Source of the DNA: Acheta domesticus
Taxonomy: Eukaryota > Arthropoda > Insecta > Orthoptera > Gryllidae
NCBI GenBank assembly: GCA_031308135.1
Contig: JAHLJT010008446.1
Location: 163,685,125-163,749,124 of the forward strand
DNA length: 64,000 nucleotides
Reading direction: 5' to 3'
Part shown: one piece after another, positions 45,724 to 55,040 of the stretch
Position numbering within the stretch: the stretch's first letter is position 1
Layout of the letters: each line of letters opens with the position of its first letter
Notes under the pieces: model-generated
What the model was told of the DNA's origin: nothing
The model's input: only the letters and a program-made list of their open reading frames with translations
The model's database searches: none
Made by a program: the position numbers and the translations under genes

Positions 45724-46808
45724 GGGGATACGAGCGACCTGCTGGTTATGAGCGGTACGTGATGTTCACTTGTTTTAAGACACCCCCTCTACTTAGCGCT
45801 ACCAACATAACAGAAACAAGAGGGCCAGAGGCATCATAAGGACGGACGTGCATAAAATAAACATAGACAAGATAGATTTAAATAAATTTATTAAACAATT
45901 GACACACAATTCACAAATTCATCTGTCTTATATCTTCCACCAAAGCCCAAAACAAGTCTCTACGAAGTCTCTGGTAATCTTGACGCCTAGTGCTCGGCCA
46001 AGTACATTGCCATGTCGTCGTGGCGAGCACCACCTCGGGACAGTCTCCTACGAAGGGGACGCCAGATGGATTCAATGTTGTTCATGTGAACCCCAGTTAC
46101 AGGATCCACAAAGTGAAGAGAGTGGTTCACTGCCGCATGAATAAAGTTATTTTGATCCAGCTGGCTGTACCCCCTCCAAAAGTCTGTACAAATAGTGGTG
46201 CCGGGTTCTACATGTTGCAAAACCAACTGCAACAATGTGGCCGAATCCCTTCTGTTATTGGGGCACAGTTCCAGGCGAACTTCTTTAGTTTCCCGGTCTA
46301 TCATGCCCAGAACCCACTGTCCTTCTACCATTCGTCCACGATGATATTTCCGGCGGCCGATCTTACATTCGTCAATTTCGACGATGTGGTTAATATTGTA
46401 TTGATGGTAGCGGCTGCTCGAAACCGCCTACCTCCATGGCCACTGGCGTGAATTTTTTGGCACGAAAACATCGCGAAGGAATCATTGCCAGCTCGTGCAG
46501 CGAGCCTCGTGGTGCAGTAAGGGCACTGCATTTGTCGGAACAAAACTTTGTTTTTGAATCCACTCAACAGCAGTCTGTTCCGACGAAATTATTGCCGAGA
46601 GCTGAGTAAAATTAAACCTCGGCATCTTATGTTAGATGTTCGTATTTGTGTACACTGCGACCACAACCAAACGATGAGCCCACTAGCGAGGCGAAACAAC
46701 GAATGAAGTGCATTGTTGGTATCTTACGTTTTCAGCGGGTGGTGGGAGTAATTCATGAACAAGTGAACGCCGCACTCCGCACAAAACCAGCCGATCGCTC
46801 GAATACCC
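45724..46808 (-). mobile_element. Merlin-type DNA transposon
   Basis: 1085 bp inside the LINE RT, flanked by the perfect 8-bp duplication CCCACGAA (45716-45723 and 46809-46816). Inverted ends are GGGGATACGAGCGACC and, in reverse, GGGTATTCGAGCGATC, both continuing to CTGGTT. 8-9-bp duplications and an IS1016/ISXO2-like transposase are the Merlin hallmarks. Confidence 0.9.
45987..46567 (-). pseudogene. Merlin transposase (ISXO2/IS1016-like DDE), internally deleted
   Basis: Minus strand. The N-terminal piece (46325-46567) has a CPYC-containing zinc-binding region. Then, in a shifted frame, the catalytic core shows EIDECKIGRRKYHRG (first Asp), CTDFWRGY (second Asp) and NNIESIWRPLRR (Glu), the last two within 45987-46331. 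All three catalytic residues are present, with the VLGMIDRET strand between. The stretch between zinc region and core is only ~20 residues where the family normally has ~70, and there is a frameshift, so the protein is probably inactive. Confidence 0.85.
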
Positions 46809-46816
46809 CCCACGAA

Positions 46817-47323
46817 TGTTAGGTGTGTTTCACAGTTGTGTTCACGTCTTTCTTCTATTATTCTTTTTAATGTGAAAATGGCATCAGCAGTCGATCTGCC
46901 TTTTCGAAATCCCATTTGTTCTTCTGATATAAGGTGGTCTGCTATTATTTTTAATCTTTCATTTATTATTCTCGCATAGATCTTGTATGTTGTATCCAAT
47001 AGACTTATTCCTCTGTAATTGTCCGGGTCTCCTCGGTTACCTTTCTTATAAAGTGAGATTACTTTTGCTTTTTGCCATTCTTTAGGAGTTTGTTTATTTC
47101 TCCAGCACATATTAAAGAAATGAAGCAGGCGCAGATGAAATAACATGCCAGAGTATTTTAGTAGTTCTGTATTCATGCCATTCATACCAGGTGCTTTTCG
47201 ATTTATACATTTGTTAAGTGCTTCATGTAGTTCATCTATCGTTAGGTCATCTGCATTTGTAGTTGTGTATGTTTTTATTATCTCACATTTTTCGTCGTAC
47301 CATAATGCTTTATAATGTTTCAC
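46817..47323 (-). pseudogene. RTE-like LINE RT, N-terminal half
   Basis: Minus strand open piece with TPKEWQKAKVISLYKKGN, NYRGISLLDTTYKIYARII, FRKGRSTADAIFTLK and ETHLTFVG, where the Merlin duplication interrupts. It connects to 45720 to complete the FVGIVKAFDNV block. Residues of the ORF beyond the break come from Merlin terminal sequence. Confidence 0.82.
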
Positions 47324-47350
47324 CCATCTTTCCTTTTCAATTGCATTAAT

Positions 47351-48228
47351 TTATACATTCTCTCTTTCATTACTATTCAATGTTTTCATTACTTTGTAGG
47401 CTAATGTTTGTCTCCCATATATATCATGTTCTATTCTTCCAATAAATCTTTCCCATGAATCGGTGTGAGCTTTTCTAATAATTGTTTTTACTTTGTTTCT
47501 AGCTTTTTTGTATTCTTCCTTGTGATTTTCAGTAGGGTTGTCAAGGTATATTTTGTATCTCTCCTGTTTGAGCTTAACACGTTTTTCGATATCATCATTC
47601 CAAATTTTCAAACCTTTTCTTTTTTGAAATTTCTTTTTCCGTCCTACTGCCTCATCTGCGGATTCCTTTATTATTTGTTTAATGTTTTGCCATTCTTTTT
47701 CTATTTCCTCCTCTGTGATAAGGTTTTGAAGATGATTATTTATTCTATTTTGATATATGTTTCTCACGCTTTCGTCTTCTAAGAGGTATACTTTGTATAC
47801 TTCTTCTTTATCATTCGATGTGAATCTTGAACTATTTTTTCACCCATCTTCTTAATAATTTTATACGGGATACTACTAGAAAGAGATCAGAGTTTATATC
47901 GCAGCTTCTTTTAACTGTTGTATCTTATATTAATTTTGATATTCTTCGATTTCCAATTATATAATCGATTATGGATCTACTACCTCGTGCTGACCATGTA
48001 TATTTATGAATGTCTTTTTTCTTTTTAAATGTATTTGCAATAAACAGTTCATTGAAAGCTGCGAATTCCCTCAATTTTTCTCCATTGTAATTTTTTACAC
48101 TTTCTCCCCACTTTCCTACAGTCTTTGGTATACTCTCATTTCCCACTCTTGCATTTAGATCACCTACAAGAAGGACACCTACAGGAAGGACACCTACAGG
48201 AAGGATCACCTACAAGAAGCAAAACACT
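47351..48228 (-). pseudogene. RTE-like LINE linker and partial endonuclease
   Basis: The linker at 47351-47767 is a basic helical stretch. The endonuclease part (47925-48209) holds LLVGDLNARVGN and RSIIDYIIGN, but everything upstream of the GDLN box is missing. Just before GDLN the coding sequence is expanded as LPVGV repeats by a 15-bp minisatellite. Confidence 0.78.
48161..48220. repeat. 15-bp minisatellite, four copies
   Basis: Unit CACCTACAGGAAGGA, in frame with the endonuclease (five codons per unit). It sits exactly at the truncated 5' end of the LINE. Confidence 0.88.
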
Positions 48229-48479
48229 AAATTTGTGATTATCTCGTAGCAAAGCGAAGTACATTATCAGCCCTACAAGTAATTATAAATGGTGTTCAAA
48301 TCTAATATGTATAATTCTTATGTATTATGTATATTTGGTATATATGTATATTTGGTGTTCAAATCTATTATGTATAATTCTTTGTAGTTTAATATTTCTC
48401 ACTGTCATATATCGACAGTAAACATTTACAATATCATACAAAAGGCAATATTACTTGAACAGTATGTGACTCTCATGTT
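48229..48479. other. Unidentified sequence between RTE-like LINE and MITE (right)
   Basis: Contains a 62-bp-spaced direct repeat: GGTGTTCAAATCTAATATGT at about 48292 and a near copy at 48354. No ORF. Counterpart of 44276-44714. Confidence 0.5.
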
Positions 48480-48655
48480 CTCACCGACTGCTCTTTAAAT
48501 TTACGCGCTATGGTTCGAATTCCGTATTATAATTGGTGGTCCCCACTCCTAGAGTAAGTCTCATCCCCCCCCTTCATCGATTTTCGTATTTGCCCTCGAG
48601 CTGCTCGCGTGCAGCTCCTGACGTCAGTGAAAGTGAAAAATGCTGTGCAGTTCTG

Positions 48656-49256
48656 ACTTAGTCCCTTCGTGAGATCAGACGCAATTCTAAAAAAAGTGTT
48701 TTTTTTGAAGAGATTCGCAACTTTTTCCGGATCACTTGATTCTCTTTCATTATCCTTTAAAACAACGTTCTCTAAAAGGTATCGAGTCGTATATTTTACG
48801 ATATCCCACATTGCGTTAGTTTTGATACTAGCGTTCAAAATATCCTGACTATTTTTCATTATAACTTGCCAATCCTGAACATTCCTGGCTATCTTTGAGG
48901 TTCCTATTTTCAAATCAATTACGGAGGATACTGCACCTCTCTGAAACGAGCACGAGCTTCCTGTGTTTAAAACCACCAGATCATTCCTTGCCATGAATTC
49001 GCAGACAATCTCACATCTACAATCATATCTGCTTTCACCCCATTCCGGGGTCTTGCTGCTAGTCTTCGGCCACGATTATTTCTCTTGGTGCCGAGTTCAT
49101 TCATGTATTTTTCAATTTATTAATTCTCAGTTTCATATTAAGTAATATAATATCTCCTCGTCTAGTCATGTCGTAAAAATAGAATATTTCCTCAATATCG
49201 TGCTGCTCACTAACCAATAACACATTCACGTGTCTTTCGTTGCCGTTTGTATAATC
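48656..49256 (-). pseudogene. R1-type LINE endonuclease fragment
   Basis: Minus strand. After the hAT at 49257 the R1 ORF2 continues with a shifted segment near 49100-49250. Then ARNDLVVLNTGSSCSFQRG and SSVIDLKIGTSKIARNVQDW (48780-48994), the C-terminal part of an APE endonuclease of R1 style. The expected SDHRYI box is missing, so there is an internal deletion. Afterwards the linker to RT begins (DPEKVANLFKKN) and is cut by the MITE at 48655. Confidence 0.68.
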
Positions 49257-49480
49257 CAGGTCCGCGCAGCGATCTGTCCCGAGAAGGAGCTGCCACTTAA
49301 TCCCTGCTTTTTCTCATAGCTCTAGCAGCGGACGGAGCAAATTACATAATCTTTTATTGATCGGCGGCTTGCTAGGCAGTGGGTCACGTCTTGCTTTTTC
49401 GGGTTATTTTCCATTGTCATTGACAGAAAGTGTCTCACTACTCTGGTAAAGAATAGTACGGCAGAAAAATAAAATATTTT

Positions 49481-49516
49481 TAACATTTTTTGGAATAAAC
49501 ATTCCAAAAAATGTTA
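49481..49516. repeat. Perfect 16-bp hairpin with 4-nt loop
   Basis: TAACATTTTTTGGAAT is followed by AAAC and its exact complement. AT-rich and adjacent to several GTTATACACATT repeats (49514-49610). Confidence 0.9.
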
Positions 49517-50033
49517 TACACATTTAGTGTATAACTAAATGTTATACTATATGTATACTATATGTTATGTATAACTAAACACTAGTTATACACATTTTGT
49601 GATTTGAAAATAAAAACGACAATTTCCAATGCAACATGGAAAGAAGAGTTTCTTTTTGCAGATTACATCAGACATGCCACATTGTTAGTGCTCAATCTCA
49701 TTAAGAAATTTAATTGCTGCGGCATTACAGTTTATCATGCTTCTGATTATAAAAAGTATTCTTAAGATTAATGAAGAGAGGTACTAGATAAGTAATAACA
49801 GAAATACTGATAGCAAAGGAAATTTAAATTAAAAGTAAAGTTAATTGCGAAATCAATTATTTCTCTTAATGCATTTCACGTTGTGACCTGTTAGGGTACT
49901 TCTCATTTAATATTCAAAAATGTTCAATGAAAAAATACTGCTCACAATTGTACGTTGATCCTCACATGCGTGCAGTCCTTTGCCGTACATCTTACATGCA
50001 TGCAGCATTCCGATGCAGTTTCGGATAATGTTT

Positions 50034-50421
50034 TTAAGAGACATTCTCAAAAAAATTCCAATAAAAGTTAATTTTGTTTTTGAATGTTTCCCTTAATTCA
50101 GTGTCAGACTGCAAATCACTCATTTCTAATTGAAAATCACAAGAAACAAAACCTACACCAAGAGGTGTACCAAATAAATTAAATTGTAATAGTAAATCAA
50201 ACAAATCCTTAAATCGGGTTTCAAATTCCGAACGTAATGTTCTGAATATATCTACACCCTCCCCAAAATTCGAAGTTTCGTGAGTGTTTTGCACTGAAGC
50301 AAACTAAACTTTTTTGCAAACTAAACATTTGGCGTAGCTGCCGCAACCTGCGAAAAGATACTTTTCTTTCCATGCTGCATTGAAAAAGTTCGGTGAGGAT
50401 GCGTTGGTTTGCAACGTACAT
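50034..50421 (-). pseudogene. hAT transposase C-terminal remnant (GTF2IRD2/ZBED-like)
   Basis: The open piece on the minus strand reads FETRFKDLFDL, FQLEMSDLQSDTELRETF and INFYWNFF. This is the pattern seen near the C-terminus of the GTF2IRD2/ZBED5-type hAT proteins. The catalytic region is absent. The neighbouring 66-residue frame at 50221-50421 is not recognised. Confidence 0.6.
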
Positions 50422-50568
50422 GCATCGACTTTCACGTTTCCGTCACTGGTGTTAAGGGGCCATTTTAACAGAGGTTATCGCAAGCCGCGCAAAGCTGGGC
50501 CTCGGTGTCGCGCTCTCGGTAGCCAACACGGCCCCGCGCTCCCGATTCGCTCTGTTTGAGCAGCCCTG

Positions 50569-51840
50569 GTATAAATAGTTCTTGAGATGTCTTTCTTTTG
50601 CCTAAATTAATTTGTAGGAACTTAGGCATTCTTTGTTTCCCTGAGCTTATGTAGTTCCACTAAGAAAGAAGGGCATTTATTGCCACCCAGAATATGATTG
50701 TCTCGTAGATTTTTGTCTTTACGGACAATACAGTTTACTGATCCTCTGTACTCCTTGGCCGTGTGGCCCTTCTCCCATTTGTAGCATGTACCGCTCCTGT
50801 ACGATCCCTTGCAGTAAGTGGAGATATAACCGAAGTATAAACATTTATAACGTCTACTGACCTGGCGTTTGATTCTAATGTGGCAAAACAAGCTACCCAC
50901 TCTGAAATTCTCCGCTTTATACACAACTTCTGCTTGGCGTGTTGGGAGCATTATGGTTGCTACCTGCCTCCGTACACCTTGAAAATTCTACTCGCATTCT
51001 TGGGGAAATCCCCCATTGTGCTTGTGACTGCTCCTTTAACTTCATCCAGTGAAACGATCTCGTCAATGTTCCTTCCTTCGACTAGTATTCTCGGATTAAA
51101 CCTTGTCTCATACAATTCGCGTAAATAGCTTCGTTTAGAGAAGTTGGATCACAACCTTTCTCCAGGTCTTCTATTTCTCGCTTTGGGTGTTTTGGTATTC
51201 TTTTTGAATGAACTCTCCTTCTTTCTTACCGACTTCTTATGTTCAGGATATTTTAGCCAAATCTCATTAGAGTTTTTTCTCCATACGACCATCTAATTCA
51301 ATAACTTGTACCTGCTTGTCTTTCTTGTCGGGCCTATTGTCTTCTAGAGGACTTGGAGCATCTGTCTTCTTGTTTTGAGTAAATTGATCTTCGGTCTCTC
51401 CCTGTGCTGTTTTGAGACTTCTCATCCCTCTGCCTACCAAGCGTAGTATTCTCGGCTTGTTCGTCACTTTTCCCTAGGAGGATCAATTTATCGTACATCC
51501 ACTTTGGTTCCTCCTCAATGTCCAGACATCTGTTTTTCAACACATCCACTTCTTCTTGTGCTATGGTCGAAGATCCATTTACTCTCACCTTTTTAACAAA
51601 TTTCTGTCAATTACGGTTAGTTGAGACTGCAGACGGTCTATAATCTCTTTATTTTGATTCACCAGCTTTTGGGTAATTTCCCATCTAACGTCTACTTCAC
51701 CGTATTTCTTTTCCTCTCACGCGAGAGCTCTTCTTGAACCGAAGATACCTTTACTCCTCCTGTATGTACTTCAGGTGTAGACGGGGTATATGGCGGGGAT
51801 ATTTGAAGTTACCGCTTTCCGCGAAAAGAGCTTATTCCAT
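50569..51840 (-). mobile_element. R1-type LINE, ORF1 and start of ORF2
   Basis: Upstream part of the LINE that continues at 48656-49256 and 43425-43847. ORF2 begins near 50629 with MPKFLQINLGKRKTSQELF, matching the R1 pattern of LQINLGRSRAAQDLL, and is cut by the hAT. The 5' end is lost near the (AT)n tract. Confidence 0.72.
50622..51590 (-). pseudogene. R1-type LINE ORF1 (Gag-like, zinc knuckles)
   Basis: Minus strand. The hydrophilic N-terminal region is at 51267-51588 (Glu/Lys/Arg-rich). The C-terminal part at 50622-50951 contains degenerate CCHC knuckles: CLYFGYISTYCKG (His replaced) and CYKWEKGHTAKEYRG (second and fourth Cys replaced). R1-type ORF1 normally has three intact knuckles, so RNA binding is probably lost. 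It ends with a stop just before ORF2 begins, in overlapping or adjacent frames. Confidence 0.65.
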
Positions 51841-51842
51841 TA

Positions 51843-51844
<2 letters not shown>

Positions 51845-51897
<53 letters not shown>
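51845..51897. repeat. (AT)n microsatellite
   Basis: Perfect AT dinucleotide run of about 53 bp. Confidence 0.97.
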
Positions 51898-51900
<3 letters not shown>

Positions 51901-52029
51901 CGCTTATCAGCCATTTCTGATCAGGATACTTGGATTATCTTCCAAGGCCTAGTCATATTCTATCTTGGGAGAGACGTATGCAATTATGGGAATCAGCTTT
52001 TCGGATGTATCCCTTCGTTAAACAAGACT

Positions 52030-52194
52030 GTTACGCCTTGAATTACGAATTACGAGGTGATAAGGTAATGATGAGGGGTGAAAAGACAATCACAAATACA
52101 ACCATGCCTCAGGTATAGAGAAAAAAGCCTCGAACCCGCAGCTTCCACGACGCAGACGACGGCTGCCGCAACCGCCTGCGCTACGGGACAGTCT
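52030..52194 (-). mobile_element. tRNA-derived SINE, copy 2 with a different head
   Basis: Minus strand head CCCGTAGCGCAGGCGGTTGC (A box) and TGCGGGTTCGAGGC (B box), then a short Y-rich insert, then the body GGCATGGTTGTATTTGTGAT shared with 4195-4310. The head differs clearly from copy 1 although the body matches. Confidence 0.72.
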
Positions 52195-52331
52195 ATTGTT
52201 ATTATTGCTACTCCATATCACGACTAAAGATGTGATGTGTTGGCTGAATAGTCTGAATAGTTGGTAGTTTAGAATAGTCTGAATAGTTGGCTGAATGTGT
52301 TGCCTGAAAGTCTATTCCAGGTTGCAACCAG

Positions 52332-52721
52332 CTACCTTAGGAGCAGTTCTAGGAACTGTCGGAGCCTCTTCAATACTTTGCGCAAAACGTGGGCTCTTCC
52401 AAATAAAGCGATAGACTGCACTTCCCAGTCTTTTGAATTACCTGGGAGTTTAAACAAGTTCTTATACAAATTTTGCGGAACAAATCCCAGAGCTCCGGTG
52501 ACTATCGGTACGACCTGTACTTTTACGCCCCACATTCGTCTTATCGCGATTTCCAAAATCTCGTATTTAAGACGATTCTCTCCTTCCTTGGTGACGGCGT
52601 TTTGATCGTAAGGTATTGCAAAATCGACAAGTAGACACGACTTTTTTTCCAAATCCAGGATAACTATATCTGGTTTCCTTGCCGCTATCATGCGATCAGT
52701 TTGGATTTGTTGGTCATACAA
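52332..52721 (-). pseudogene. Restriction-like endonuclease domain of Dong/R4-like LINE
   Basis: This domain nicks the target DNA in site-directed LINEs. The 129-residue open piece has PDIVILDLEKKSCLLVD, the PD-(D/E)XK-like core with two Asp and a Lys, followed by FAIPYDQNAV and KYEILEIAIRRMWGVKVQVV, VPIVTGALGF. Upstream, at 52860-52945, a CCHC-like finger (CCICQEH) is in a separate frame. The start Met is internal to the real protein. Confidence 0.75.
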
Positions 52722-52963
52722 TATTGTACCCTATCCAAAAGACGTCACTGACTCTGGCGAGTGTTCGTACCACTTGGGACATGTGTTTGGAACTTCGAGA
52801 GCGGTACAGATCAACCAGTGGAGGTAGCTACACACCCTGTCGTGTGAACAAGTATTCGGTCTTTGCTAGGATTCGACAACCTGAGACAGTACGATCAATG
52901 GTTTCTATGTGTTCCTGGCAGATGCAGCATTTATCGTCTTCGGAAATTTTGAGAATCGCTTTA

Positions 52964-53341
52964 TCATAATGTCGTGTTCTCAAGGCCTGATGCCTGATCA
53001 TGGGCAGCTATTGCAAGTGCTTCCGATTCTGGCTTCATTCTTCCCCTTTTAAGCCACATAAATAATTGATCTTTATTGATCTGTACCCAGTCCATTTGTT
53101 TCAAATATTGTATGTGGAGTGGTTTGTCTCTCCACGATTTCTTTAACAGTTTTTTTGTCTCACATTTCATGTTAAGTAGCATTAGAACTTTAGTGTTTCT
53201 GTCATTCTGCGTGTCTTGCACAGTCTTGTTCGCAATGCTTCTTGATACACTAACAATGCCTCTGTTTCCCATTCTTCGGTCAGATTTCATGACCTGCCAC
53301 ACTAGTGCGTCATCTTGAAGAAGGACTACATACTTTCCCAT
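52964..53341 (-). pseudogene. Dong/R4-like LINE, region between RT and zinc finger
   Basis: 125-residue open piece homologous to plus-strand 56520-56890 (shared words VQINKDQ, FMWLKRGRMKPE, DQA). No catalytic residues are known here. Confidence 0.7.
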
Positions 53342-53481
53342 CCCGACTGTTGCATTGTGTCAGGAGGACACATATTTAGTCACAGAATCGGACAAGCGGA
53401 GATGATATGATCAATGGTTTCTACTTGATGATAAATGATATGAATCATCTCTGCTTTTTCCAATTCTAGCAAAGACCGAAA

Positions 53482-53522
53482 GATGATGATGATAATAATA
53501 ATAATAATAATAACAATAACAA
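53482..53522. repeat. (GAT)n(AAT)n microsatellite at LINE 5' end
   Basis: GATGATGATGATAATAATAA continuing as AAT repeats to AACAATAACAA, directly abutting the LINE start at 53523. Dong-type LINEs are known to insert into TAA repeats. Confidence 0.9.
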
Positions 53523-53672
53523 CTCCACCTAGGGAGTACGCGACTTTGTAGTTATTGGTGGAGTTTGATGACCCCATAAGCCTGACAGCTATGTCAATGG
53601 TAGCCTAGCTGCTGGTTGGGACTCCCTTTGCTGAATAGGATGAAGGTGAGGGGTCAGACGAAGAAGTACTCC
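53523..53672 (+). ncRNA. Candidate HDV-like ribozyme at 5' end of Dong/R4-like LINE
   Basis: P1 CTCCACC (53523-53529) pairs with GGTGGAG (53557-53563). P2 GGAGTAC (53533-53539) pairs with GTACTCC (53666-53672). P4 TGACCCC (53569-53575) pairs with GGGGTCA (53650-53656). The joiner GACGAAGAA (53657-53665) is identical to that of the copy at 13452-13601. Length is 150 nt in both. The possible 3-bp P3 has one C-U mismatch here. The P4 arm sequence has diverged while the stem is kept. Confidence 0.6.
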
Positions 53673-53978
53673 ATTTTGAGGAGAGTGGGAAGTAAATAGA
53701 GAGGGAAGGGTCATGATCCTTTGGACTTCCTGTTGTCGGCCCATGGAGGATTGAGGGAGAGAAACTGGGTAGGCACAACAGGCCACTCATTGGAGTAAAG
53801 GCCCGAACTTAGAATTAGCTAGCGAAGGAGGCTGCCTTCAGTGAAAATCCCGTAGGGTTTAGTAATGCCGACTGGCGATCGGAGGGACCCCTTGCTGGGC
53901 CCTGCGGGGGATGCCCCGAGGCCACTGCGGGTCGCACTAACGGATGGCAGGAAACAACCCAAGGGTTAAGTGTGATTT

Positions 53979-55040
53979 GTGAACTCGAACTTTCCTCCTT
54001 CAAATTTTCACTTAACACCAATGAGCAAAATGGATAGAACACGAAATGTAATGAATCTTAAAGTTCCTTGTTCTACCAATGTCCCATACCTGCTCAGAAA
54101 CCGAGCTAATGTAACCTTGTCGACGTCTGGCCTTCCCACGGATGTTAGTCCAAGGGACCCAGAGCCGGAAGTAGCTCGAAGCCATCGTCAGAAACGGACC
54201 CGATATGAATTGAAGGAGGTGATGTGGTGCGTTTAGTACGCAAAAGCGAACAATGGGAACTCAGAAAGTTTTCAAGGTATGGAGAGAGGGGAACCCAGAT
54301 ATGAGACCTACCCTAGATTCAAAGAAGCTTGCCAGTCAACGACGATACATACTCAGCAATGGAAAATTCACAGCAGAACAACTTCCTGACATTCAGAGAA
54401 ATGTGGAGTATGTTCTTCGCTCGAACTACCCACATCAAGATGTAGAACTTGAAAACGATGCTCCCGTTGAAGGTTCATCTCCAATGAAACAAGTCAGTGG
54501 TGAAAATTCATCTGGCAATGACACAACGAGGACAAGTCTCCTTTGACGCGAGATAGAATGAGTTAGTCAACTTCCATTTCAATCTCGTGCACCGTTGAGG
54601 AGAATTTACGAAAATGCCAAGCTAAGAGAGTGATAGAGACAGCGAATTCTCTCTTAAATGAGGTGGTACAGACCCCAGGTAGAGATCTAGATATTACTGA
54701 AATCAATCACATCATACATGCAACAAGATATCTAGCATCTCAGGTAATTTTGGGGCAACAGAGAACACCGACGGCCGACAGCAAAACAGAGTAAACAGCT
54801 CTGTACCCCCATGGACGAAACGGATAGCCGACACACGGCGCGAATTATCACTCTTAGCTGAGGCATCTTCCAAATCAACGCACATCTCGAAAGTTAAACG
54901 AAAAATATTCAATGTTGAACAAAACTACCAATTTGAAAATGACACCAGCAGGCCAGTCGGTAGTTGAGAAGCTAAAAGAGAAAATTCAAGCATGAGCTTA
55001 CAGAATTAGACGTTACAAACGTAGAATAGATTTCTGTGTG
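53979..55040 (+). pseudogene. Dong/R4-like LINE N-terminal region
   Basis: Starts at the Met at 53979 or 54023; open to 54236, then 54253-54546 (RPTLDSKKLASQRRYILSNG) and shorter pieces. The region before the RT has no enzymatic motif that I recognise. The 300 bp before it (53673-53978) is leader without ORFs. Confidence 0.55.

Larger units (their letters stand above)
44715..48228 (-). mobile_element. RTE-like LINE, 5'-truncated, carrying a Merlin insertion
   Basis: Same family as 10336-13601: the (GAA)n tail at 44715-44736, the 3' region and the protein are related. The 5' end is truncated inside the endonuclease near 48228. Flanks AATTTTGTGTTTAGC (44701-44715) and AAATTTGTGATTATC (48229-48243) are a weak candidate target duplication. 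A 1085-bp Merlin transposon interrupts its RT. Confidence 0.82.
43848..48655. mobile_element. hAT-type MITE, copy 2, split by nested insertions
   Basis: Left end CAGACCTGCACAAC and right end (reverse) CAGAACTGCACAGC are hAT-like inverted termini. Flanks TCTTAGTC (43840-43847) and ACTTAGTC (48656-48663) are an 8-bp duplication with one mismatch. The MITE parts are 43848-44275 and about 48480-48655, homologous to the continuous copy at 6878. Its host is the R1 LINE. Confidence 0.82.
49257..50568 (-). mobile_element. hAT-type element inserted in R1 ORF2
   Basis: Right end (reverse) CAGGGCTGCTCAAACAGAGC and left end CAGGTCCGCGCAGCGATC are hAT-like. Flanks GTATAATC (49249-49256) and GTATAAAT (50569-50576) match at 6 of 8 bases. 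Joining the flanks restores R1 ORF2 reading from SQELF to IQTATK. It contains a transposase remnant and a perfect hairpin, 1312 bp in all. Confidence 0.7.
52300..53345 (-). mobile_element. Dong/R4-like LINE fragment (C-terminal half), minus strand
   Basis: 5'-truncated copy of the LINE seen on the plus strand from 53523. It covers the post-RT region, zinc finger and restriction-like endonuclease. Near its 3' side (52235-52300) is a tandem TGAATAGTCTGAATAGTTGG motif. Confidence 0.72.

Noticed and set aside
53380..53577. Frame with a poly-Ile stretch on the minus strand
   Set aside because: The Ile run is the translated (GAT)n(AAT)n microsatellite.
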